Below the pieces are notes generated by a model that was not told the DNA's origin, made no database searches, and worked only from the letters and a program-made list of their open reading frames with translations. This document shows, one piece after another, positions 1 to 6,064 of a stretch of DNA of 10,032 nt; within the stretch, counting starts at the first letter, position 1, and each line of letters begins with the position of its first letter. This DNA is from Bacteroidales bacterium (GTDB lineage: Bacteria; Bacteroidota; Bacteroidia; Bacteroidales; UBA10428). Location: positions 1-10,032 of the forward strand of contig JAFGVG010000047.1 of NCBI GenBank assembly GCA_016938095.1. Reading direction: 5' to 3'. Made by a program: the position numbers and the translations under genes.

Positions 1-62
1 ATTTTTCGGTTCATTATTATATCTCCCGCATAGTTTCCTATTTTTACGGGAAATAAGTAATA

Positions 63-1289
63 ATGAAAAAGCCTGCATTGCACTGGCAGATTTTGATTGC
101 CATTATCATTGCCTTGTTTTTTGGGGCAATTTTTCCAGGACTTACGCCCTACGTAGCCTGGATGGGTACGGTGTTTATCCGCGCCTTGAAAATGATAGTG
201 GTACCATTGGTGTTAAGTTCACTCATATCGGGTGTGGCCAATGCCGGTTCGGGCAGGTCTCTGGGAAGACTGGGCCTCAAGGCCATGGGCTATTACCTTA
301 CAACCAGTTTACTGGCTATTTTAACCGGTCTGGCTTTGGTTAATGTTATTCGGCCCGGACACGGGTTGAGTGACTTGCTGGATTCGTTACCCCCGATTCC
401 CGGACTAAAGGAAAAGTCCTTTTCCGACACACTTATTGAAATTGTTCCAACCAACCTGTTCGAAACATTCTCGGTTAACGATGCCATGCTTTCGGTGATT
501 TTCTTTGCCCTGCTGGCCGGGGTTTTTATCACCAGGCTCGGCAAAGATCACCGCGAATTGCTGACCGGTTTTTTTAATGCTTTTTTTGAACTGATGATGA
601 AGATTACCACCTTTATCATTCGGTTGTCACCCTTTGGCATTTTTGGTCTGGTAGCCGCCATGGCATCCGAACAAACAGCCAGCACCAATCTGATTACCGG
701 ATTGGGGAAGTATATGTTAACGGTTGCCCTGGGTTTGGCTATCCATTTTCTGATCACCTTGCCGGCAATTCTTTACTTTGTTGGGGGTATCAGCCCGTTA
801 AAGCATTACAGAGCCATGGCATTGCCAGTTATTACGGCCTTCAGCACATCATCCTCTAATGCTACTTTACCCGTTACCATTGGTGCAGTTGAGGAAAAGG
901 CCGGGGTTTCAAACCGGGTTTCAGGATTTGTATTGCCGCTCGGGGCAACGGTGAATATGGACGGAACAGCCTTGTATGAACTCGTCGTTGCCGGGTTTAT
1001 TGCGCAAATTTATGGCATTGACCTGAGTTTCGGACAACAGTTTATAATGGTGCTTACTGCTTTGCTGGCTTCGGTTGGCGCTGCTGCTGTTCCCATGGGG
1101 AGCCTGGTTACCATGTCGATCATTTTTTCGGCTATAGGTCTTCCGCTTGAAACGGTTGCATTGATATTGCCGGTCGACAGACCGCTCGACATGATGCGGA
1201 CTACGGTAAATGTTTTTAGTGATACCTGTGCGACTGTATTGATAGCCTCATCCGAAGGAGAAGAACTTCATGTGAAAAAAGGTTCATAA
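63..1289 (+). CDS. Dicarboxylate/amino acid:cation symporter (DAACS family, glutamate/aspartate type)
   Basis: An inner-membrane secondary transporter of the GltP/GltPh/DctA family, which carries acidic amino acids or C4-dicarboxylates inward with Na+ or H+. The 408 residues match the compact bacterial members. Visible family motifs are the serine-rich hairpin 1 tip (SSSNATLPVT, S263-S265), the TM7 motif NMDGT (298-302), the hairpin 2 stretch VGAAAVPMGS, and the TM8 signature with D372, D376, R379, T380, N383 and D387. These TM8 residues line up with GltPh D390, D394, R397, T398, N401 and D405. In known members the arginine equivalent to R379 selects acidic substrates, so glutamate, aspartate or a dicarboxylate is likely; the exact substrate is inference. 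The N-terminus (MKKPALHWQI) is a typical short cytoplasmic lead into TM1, which supports this ATG. The next gene starts 60 bases downstream on the same strand. No clear promoter is visible in the 62 bases before the start. Confidence 0.95.
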   Translation: MKKPALHWQILIAIIIALFFGAIFPGLTPYVAWMGTVFIRALKMIVVPLVLSSLISGVANAGSGRSLGRLGLKAMGYYLTTSLLAILTGLALVNVIRPGHGLSDLLDSLPPIPGLKEKSFSDTLIEIVPTNLFETFSVNDAMLSVIFFALLAGVFITRLGKDHRELLTGFFNAFFELMMKITTFIIRLSPFGIFGLVAAMASEQTASTNLITGLGKYMLTVALGLAIHFLITLPAILYFVGGISPLKHYRAMALPVITAFSTSSSNATLPVTIGAVEEKAGVSNRVSGFVLPLGATVNMDGTALYELVVAGFIAQIYGIDLSFGQQFIMVLTALLASVGAAAVPMGSLVTMSIIFSAIGLPLETVALILPVDRPLDMMRTTVNVFSDTCATVLIASSEGEELHVKKGS

Positions 1290-1326
1290 GTCGAATACAA
1301 TACCGGCCGGTTTCGGTGGTTAATTA

Positions 1327-1339
1327 TACAGTAACTGTA
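1327..1339. promoter_or_regulatory. 13-bp perfect palindrome upstream of the beta-helix lipoprotein
   Basis: The bases read TACAGT-A-ACTGTA, a perfect inverted repeat about a single central base. It lies 10 bases before the ATG at 1350, in the 60-base gap after the symporter. Its position would suit an operator or a short leader element, but no regulator is encoded nearby and a 6-bp arm can arise by chance. Another 10-bp palindrome (ACCGGCCGGT) sits at 1302-1311. Confidence 0.2.
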
Positions 1340-1349
1340 AAATAAGTTA

Positions 1350-2474
1350 ATGAAGAATTATTTTGTGTTTCGCATTTGTTTGATATTGCTGTTGCTGGTT
1401 AGTTTTGCAGCATTCTTTGTTCAATGCGAGAAGGATAACGCAGTGGGTTATGTTCAGGTTCATAATCCTTTGGCCAATCCGATGACAGGTCCCCCTGCCG
1501 GTAATCCCGAAGGTGATTCACCAGTGCCTGTGGTTGCAGGACCTGAAGATGTGAGCAATCCCGACAATGTTGTAGGTAACGGAACCCCCGAAAGTTGCAC
1601 CTGCGAAGGATTTATTGAAGCAGTAGCCAGAGGAGGCAAGATTGTTTTTGATTGCGGTCCAGACCCGGTTGTCATTCATATGACCCGGCCTGCAAAGGTT
1701 TTTAACGACGCTAACCCTGACATTGTCATTGATGGTGGTGGCCTGGTTACCTTAAGTGGCGACTGCCAAACCCGGATACTATATATGAACACCTGCGATC
1801 CTGATCAACACTGGACCACTTCGCATTGCCAGGATCAGGATCATCCCAGGCTGACCATACAAAACCTGACATTTGCCGATGGCAATTCTCGTTATGAAAC
1901 GGAATATACCGGAGGTGGTGCCATTTGGGTCAGGGGTGGACGTTTTAAGGTGGTAAACTGTAGGTTTTTTAACAATGCCTGTGACAGTGTGGGCCCCGAT
2001 GTAGGCGGTGGTGCCATAAGGGTCTTCAGTCAGTACAACAATCAGCCTGTTTATATAGTGAACAGCACTTTTGGCGGGGCTGCAGGCTATGGCAATTTTG
2101 GTGCTAATGGCGGTGCGATAAGCAGTATTGGTGTATCGTGGACCATCATCAACAGCCTTTTCACGCATAACCGGGCGACGGGAAACGGAGGTAATCCAAC
2201 CCAAACCGGTACTCCCGGTGGAGGCAGTGGCGGAGCAATTTATAACGACGGTAATACGATGACCTTAACCCTGAGTGGGTCAAGGATATCCGATAACAAA
2301 GTGATAACCCACGGCTCGGCAATATTTTTCGTTACCAACGACCTCAGCGGTAATATCCGTATAGATAATTCGATGATTACCGGTAATTCAGGCGGATCAT
2401 GGTACCCGGTTTATCCGGGCATTTCCATGCACGAGAAAACGAGGATTGAAGTGACCCAATCGGTAATAGAATAA
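1350..2474 (+). CDS. Lipoprotein with right-handed parallel beta-helix repeats, probably surface-exposed
   Basis: Residues 1-25 form a lipoprotein signal: a short basic start, a hydrophobic core (about 9-24) and C26 as the likely lipidation site. The lipobox (FVQC) is loose, as is common in Bacteroidota. The cysteine is followed by E-K-D-N, which resembles the K-D/E-rich lipoprotein export signal described in Capnocytophaga and Bacteroides, so outer-surface exposure is inferred. Residues about 37-80 are a Pro/Gly/Asn-rich linker. From about 83 to the end lies a beta-helix of the polymorphic outer membrane/pectate lyase-like type: a cap with the phrase IVIDGGGLVTLSG, then coils with repeated GGAI segments (GGGAIWV, GGGAIRV, NGGAISS, SGGAIYN) and N-S-x-F or F-x-N-N turns. 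About a dozen cysteines in the exported part may form disulfides. No catalytic residues could be assigned; a polysaccharide-binding, adhesive or lyase role is possible. The protein ends within a regular coil, without a C-terminal sorting domain. It is convergent with the next gene, 19 bases away. Confidence 0.75.
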   Translation: MKNYFVFRICLILLLLVSFAAFFVQCEKDNAVGYVQVHNPLANPMTGPPAGNPEGDSPVPVVAGPEDVSNPDNVVGNGTPESCTCEGFIEAVARGGKIVFDCGPDPVVIHMTRPAKVFNDANPDIVIDGGGLVTLSGDCQTRILYMNTCDPDQHWTTSHCQDQDHPRLTIQNLTFADGNSRYETEYTGGGAIWVRGGRFKVVNCRFFNNACDSVGPDVGGGAIRVFSQYNNQPVYIVNSTFGGAAGYGNFGANGGAISSIGVSWTIINSLFTHNRATGNGGNPTQTGTPGGGSGGAIYNDGNTMTLTLSGSRISDNKVITHGSAIFFVTNDLSGNIRIDNSMITGNSGGSWYPVYPGISMHEKTRIEVTQSVIE

Positions 2475-2493
2475 AAAGACTGCGTAAGGTCAG

Positions 2494-3522
2494 TTATTCT
2501 CCTGCAGCGCTGATAAATGCATTGATTTGTTCGGTGGTAACACCCGGAGGCATACCTCCTCCGCAGGAAAGCAGGAGACGCGATTTATCGGGCGTATCGG
2601 CCAGTAATTCATTTACTGCTTTTCGGATATCTTCGGGAGTTCCTGCGGCAAGCACATCGCGGGGCGGAATATTGCCCAGCACCGTCATCTTTTTCCCGGT
2701 TATCTCAATCAAATCACGTACAGAAAGATGTGTGCCGGGATTGAACAGGTTAATGCCCAGTTCGGGGTAAAATTTGACTGACATTGTGCAATCGGCGTCA
2801 TTATGGAATAGTTTGATTTTTGCGTCTACATCATATAGTTCTTTCAGGTATGGGTAGCCAAATTCCATAAATTCCTCCTCTCCAATGAACCCAACGATAT
2901 CATCGAGCATCATAATGCCTTCGATGCTTGAAATGCTGTTGCGTTGCAACTTATGCCACGATTTAAGGTAATCTGTTATGATACGAAGCAGTTTATGAAC
3001 GGCATCAGGTTCCATCATCATGGTAGTCATCAGTTCGGTTGTGCCCATCAGGAAGGAGGCTATATTGAGCGGGCCGCGTGAAACCGAGAACCGGATTTGA
3101 TGTCCTGCCTTTTCAATTGCAGGTCGGGCTTGTATCAGACGGTTAAGCATAAAGGGCAGTAATCCGTCGGTTTCGGGGTTGGGAGCTTTTATCCGGTCGA
3201 TATCCGCCGATTGTTGAATGGTTTTTTCGGCAAACGGAAATTCGTTTTTCCAGAAGATGCACTTGGCGCCGAAAGCGGAAGGTTCGGTACACATCCCATA
3301 TTCGCTCCAGAAACCTGGTAGAAAAATGACTTCGGGAAATGTATCAATGGCTTTTAAATTGGCCTTGAGCCAAAGCTCGTCACTGGTAAAGTAATCCAGA
3401 ATGTTGATTCCGTACCAGTTAGGCAGCCAGGGCGAATCAATTATAAACCCAATGGGCAGTTTGTTTTCAGTGGTTTTACCGTTCGTTACGGCAATCAGAT
3501 CGTTCCATTGTTTGTCAGTCAT
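2494..3522 (-). CDS. UroD/MtaA-family corrinoid-linked methyltransferase
   Basis: A 342-residue TIM-barrel protein of the uroporphyrinogen decarboxylase superfamily. It is not likely to be HemE: the N-terminal arginine-rich signature of true decarboxylases (MRQAGRY) is absent and the neighbours are corrinoid methyl-transfer genes. The methyltransferase branch (MtaA, MtbA, CmuA and O-demethylase enzymes) moves methyl groups between a substrate and a corrinoid protein using zinc. In MtaA the zinc ligands are His-x-Cys plus a distant Cys. Here the matching places appear to be H240 (LFHNDADC) and C320 (LLSCGGGMPPG), with D242 where the middle Cys would be and C245 nearby. Other family-like features are SVSRGPLNIASFLMG (147-161) and the C-terminal MPPGVT segment. 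The start at 3522 gives the usual short lead before the first barrel strand. It faces away from the homocysteine methyltransferase gene across 167 bases, so the two could share control. The methyl donor or acceptor cannot be told from sequence; cytoplasmic. Confidence 0.85.
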   Translation of the reverse strand: MTDKQWNDLIAVTNGKTTENKLPIGFIIDSPWLPNWYGINILDYFTSDELWLKANLKAIDTFPEVIFLPGFWSEYGMCTEPSAFGAKCIFWKNEFPFAEKTIQQSADIDRIKAPNPETDGLLPFMLNRLIQARPAIEKAGHQIRFSVSRGPLNIASFLMGTTELMTTMMMEPDAVHKLLRIITDYLKSWHKLQRNSISSIEGIMMLDDIVGFIGEEEFMEFGYPYLKELYDVDAKIKLFHNDADCTMSVKFYPELGINLFNPGTHLSVRDLIEITGKKMTVLGNIPPRDVLAAGTPEDIRKAVNELLADTPDKSRLLLSCGGGMPPGVTTEQINAFISAAGE

Positions 3523-3689
3523 AACTTCAGGATAAATTCTTTTGTGTTCGGTTGAAATTCTGATCAGCTGTTTATTAAATAGAATTAAAAGTGTATATTA
3601 GTGCTGATTTCCCGGGCGTTCTTAGTTAATGGGTTGTTTCTTCCGGATCAACATTTTTACCCGGTAATAATAAGTAATAAGAATGAATT
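3523..3689. other. Divergent intergenic region between the UroD-type enzyme and the methyl-transfer genes
   Basis: This 167-base, A/T-rich gap must hold the promoters for both divergent transcripts. No exact Bacteroidota -7 element (TAnnTTTG) was found on either strand. AATTCT occurs at 3535-3540 and 3556-3561, and its complement AGAATT at 3581-3586, so a weak inverted repeat is possible. A CCCGGG palindrome lies further right. The region is too short and lacks the recognisable conserved boxes for a cobalamin riboswitch, and no SAM riboswitch was recognised. Just before the + strand start the leader reads AATAATAAGTAATAAG (3667-3681), like the leader of the symporter gene. Confidence 0.4.
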
Positions 3690-4580
3690 ATGCAACCGAT
3701 TGCAGCTAAAATTCAACTACAAAAAATTCTGATTTCCGACGGTGCCTGGGGAACCTTCCTGCAGGAGAAAGGTCTGGCCGTGGGTGAATGTCCTGAATCT
3801 TGGAATCTGAACCGGCCCGATGATGTACTGGCAATTGCCAAAAGCTATATTGATGCCGGAGCTGACATGATTGAAACCAACAGTTTTGGTGCCAATGCCT
3901 TTAAGCTTACGCCTTATGGGTTGGCCGACAAGGTTTATGAACTCAATAAGGCTGCAGCACAAATCAGCCGGAAAGCTGCCGGCGATAATCATATGGTGCT
4001 GGGTTCCATAGGCCCTACAGGAAAAATGCTGATGATGGGCGATATCACCCCGGAGCAGTTGTACAATGCTTTTCGCGATCAGGCTATTGGGCTCAGCGAT
4101 GGGGGAGCCGATGCCCTGGTTGTTGAAACCATGTCGGATATTGATGAAGCTGTATTGGCAGTGAAAGCCTGCAAGGAAAACACACAGCGTGAGGTGATTT
4201 GCACCATGACATTTGAAAAGACAGGGGAGGATGCCTACCATACCATGATGGGCGTTACCCCTGAGCAGATGACCGAAGAACTGGTTAAAGCAGGGGCATC
4301 TATTATTGGCACCAATTGTGGAAATGGCATGGCGCAAATGATAGGCATTGTAAAGGCTATCCGGTTGGTAAACAACACCATTCCTATACTGGTGCATGCA
4401 AATGCAGGTGCTCCAATTTATCGCGACGGGAAAACCGTATTTCCCGAAACGCCCGAACAAATGGCCTCTTACGTTTGTGCTGTTATCGATGCCGGTGCCA
4501 ATATTATAGGGGGTTGTTGCGGAACTACCCCTGCACATATAAGCCTGATGGTTGAAACCGCTAAAAAATGCAGGGTCTGA
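3690..4580 (+). CDS. Homocysteine S-methyltransferase domain protein (stand-alone MetH N-terminal domain)
   Basis: A 296-residue zinc TIM-barrel that transfers a methyl group to homocysteine to make methionine. It matches the first domain of cobalamin-dependent methionine synthase in length and motifs: the substrate loop SDGAWGTFLQ (16-25; MetH has a DGGMGT-like form), IETNSFGAN (61-69) and the three zinc-binding cysteines. These are C210 (GTNCGNG) and the pair C276-C277 (GGCCGTTP), nearly the same spacing as C207, C272 and C273 of Thermotoga maritima MetH. There is no folate-binding (DHPS-like) domain, no cobalamin domain and no activation domain in this polypeptide; the last two are encoded separately just downstream. 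The ATG at 3690 sits directly before the conserved barrel start; an ATG at 3683 is out of frame. The gap to the corrinoid protein gene is 46 bases, fitting an operon. Methyl transfer from the neighbouring corrinoid protein is inferred. A betaine- or S-methylmethionine-type donor is a less likely alternative given the context. Confidence 0.92.
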   Translation: MQPIAAKIQLQKILISDGAWGTFLQEKGLAVGECPESWNLNRPDDVLAIAKSYIDAGADMIETNSFGANAFKLTPYGLADKVYELNKAAAQISRKAAGDNHMVLGSIGPTGKMLMMGDITPEQLYNAFRDQAIGLSDGGADALVVETMSDIDEAVLAVKACKENTQREVICTMTFEKTGEDAYHTMMGVTPEQMTEELVKAGASIIGTNCGNGMAQMIGIVKAIRLVNNTIPILVHANAGAPIYRDGKTVFPETPEQMASYVCAVIDAGANIIGGCCGTTPAHISLMVETAKKCRV

Positions 4581-4626
4581 TACAGTCCGGTAGCTTGCAT
4601 TTCTTTATATATCAAGTACTACTGAC

Positions 4627-5301
4627 ATGAACAACGACGAACTATTACTGAAATTACTGGAATGTGTTGAATACGGAAAGGTGAATAAAGATGCGCCATA
4701 TCCACCGCAGATGAAGGGGCAGGATGGTGCCGATGAACTTACCCGCCAGGCATTGGCACAGGGCATAAAACCTGCCGATATCCTTGATAATGCGCTGATT
4801 AAAGCCATGGAAAAGGTAGGGCAAAAATATGCCGAAAAGAAAATTTTCGTACCCCAGATGTTGGTAGCTGCAAAAGCAATGAACACGGCCATGGAACATT
4901 TGAAACCCTATTTCAGCTCGGGTGAGGTCCGAAAAAAGGGTAAATTCATTATCGGTACGGTTTCAGGCGACCTGCACGATATTGGCAAAAACCTCGTGGC
5001 CATGATTGTTGAAGGTGCAGGCTGGGAGGTGATTGACCTTGGAGTGGATGTTGGTTCTCAAAAGTTCATCCAGAGCATTGCCAACCATAACGGCGCTGTT
5101 GTCGGCCTTTCAGCGTTGCTTACCACCACCATGGTCAATATGAAATCGATTGTCATGGATATCAAAGCGAAGTATCCGGGAACCCGGCTTATCATTGGCG
5201 GAGCTCCGGTAAACGAGTCGTTCAGTGCTGAAATAGGAGCCGATGGATATGCGTCTGATCCCCAGGGTGCAGTGTCTTATCTGAATTCTCTTGTGGCCTG
5301 A
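4627..5301 (+). CDS. Corrinoid protein of the MtaC/MtbC/MetH type
   Basis: A 224-residue methyl-carrying corrinoid protein with two domains. Residues about 1-90 form the helical cap (B12-binding 2 domain), including the stretch FVPQMLVAAKAMNTAMEHL. Residues about 100-224 form the Rossmann-like cobalamin-binding domain. The base-off/His-on signature is complete: D115-L-H117-D-I-G120, with H117 as the lower cobalt ligand, then S162-A-L164 and G191-G192, which bind the nucleotide tail. The length is typical for corrinoid proteins that work with separate methyltransferases. It lies between the homocysteine methyltransferase and the reactivation gene, so it probably shuttles the methyl group from the UroD-type enzyme to homocysteine. 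Cobalamin in such proteins is sometimes oxidised to the inactive Co(II) state, which explains the activation gene next door. The start MNNDELLLKLLE agrees with family N-termini. Cytoplasmic. Confidence 0.94.
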   Translation: MNNDELLLKLLECVEYGKVNKDAPYPPQMKGQDGADELTRQALAQGIKPADILDNALIKAMEKVGQKYAEKKIFVPQMLVAAKAMNTAMEHLKPYFSSGEVRKKGKFIIGTVSGDLHDIGKNLVAMIVEGAGWEVIDLGVDVGSQKFIQSIANHNGAVVGLSALLTTTMVNMKSIVMDIKAKYPGTRLIIGGAPVNESFSAEIGADGYASDPQGAVSYLNSLVA

Positions 5302-5383
5302 TTACTGTCAAACCTAAAGCATAAACTCTATCGATACACCGGTTGTTTATATTGATAATGAACCAGTAAACCCTGAGGATCTG

Positions 5384-6043
5384 GTGATATCCAGAGAAAA
5401 CATTCTCATGAACCTGGGAGTTCCTTCAGATCAGGCCGAGCCATATCTTATCGGGCTAATTGATGAGCTCACTGCCCGCAGTCTATCGGTTTGTTCACCA
5501 ATGGCAACCTGCAGCGTTTTTTTTTCACCAACTATCGACCCGGTTGCCGGGGTTATGGCCATAAATGAAAAAACTTTCGGATTGAACCGGATGGTGGCCA
5601 AGGCCATGCATAAGAGTACGTCCATTGCTTTGTTTATTGGCACATGCGGACCTGACGTGGAAGCACTTTCAAAAAGCTTTATGAAAAAAGGCGAGGGCCT
5701 TGAAGGGTTTATTGTAGATATCATTGGTTCGGAAATTGCTGAAGGTGTTGCAGATTTTATTCACAAGCGCATGGAGAAGTTGTTGGCAAAGGAAAACCTT
5801 AAAGTAACCAACAGGTATAGCCCGGGTTATTGCAAATGGCCTGTGAACGACCAACAGGTGCTTTTTGAACTTATGGGACCTCACAACTGTGGTATCACAC
5901 TTACTCCTTCGTCACTAATGATACCGGTTAAGTCGGTCAGCGGCATCATTGGCGTTGGAACCGATGTGGTAAATGCCGGTTATGCCTGTGCCATTTGTGA
6001 TGCCGAATATTGTTTGTATCGTGATAAAAAAAGACAATTGTAA
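5384..6043 (+). CDS. Stand-alone methionine synthase-type reactivation domain protein
   Basis: The protein resembles the C-terminal AdoMet-binding activation domain of MetH, which reductively remethylates Co(II)-cobalamin using AdoMet and an electron donor. Numbering from the GTG at 5384, the key signature is R144-Y-S-P-G-Y149 followed by W-P-V-x-D-Q, equivalent to the R-x-x-P-G-Y AdoMet loop of MetH. The segment LTPSSLMIPVKSVSGIIG (about 173-190) also fits. The end carries C202-x-x-C205-x4-C210-L-Y-R, a possible metal or Fe-S site that E. coli MetH lacks. The start is uncertain. The reading frame stays open upstream to a stop at 5315, and codons 5321-5383 read INSIDTPVVYIDNEPVNPEDL, which looks like genuine N-terminal sequence. 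No ATG, GTG or TTG occurs there; only ATA (5321), ATT (5351) and CTG (5381) are available. The GTG is used here as the first standard start. The protein should restore the corrinoid protein encoded just upstream. Confidence 0.82.
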   Translation: MISRENILMNLGVPSDQAEPYLIGLIDELTARSLSVCSPMATCSVFFSPTIDPVAGVMAINEKTFGLNRMVAKAMHKSTSIALFIGTCGPDVEALSKSFMKKGEGLEGFIVDIIGSEIAEGVADFIHKRMEKLLAKENLKVTNRYSPGYCKWPVNDQQVLFELMGPHNCGITLTPSSLMIPVKSVSGIIGVGTDVVNAGYACAICDAEYCLYRDKKRQL

Positions 6044-6064
6044 TAATTAGTAAATGAGACATTT

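Noticed and set aside
24..53. Competing short hairpins (TCCCG/CGGGA and TTTCC/GGAAA) in the leader of the symporter gene, considered as an attenuator.
   Set aside because: Stems of five base pairs are too weak, and the upstream part of the leader lies outside the window.
2475..2493. Possible terminator in the gap between the convergent beta-helix and UroD-type genes.
   Set aside because: Only a 4-bp ACTG/CAGT pairing with no run of T; indistinguishable from chance.
2494..3522. Annotation of the UroD-family gene as haem biosynthesis HemE.
   Set aside because: The decarboxylase N-terminal arginine signature is missing, His/Cys metal-site candidates are present, and it is next to corrinoid methyl-transfer genes.
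3717..4538. A 273-codon open frame on the minus strand opposite the homocysteine methyltransferase gene.
   Set aside because: It is fully antisense to a gene with clear catalytic motifs, its translation is rich in Cys, His and Asn with no domain pattern, and it has no operon context.
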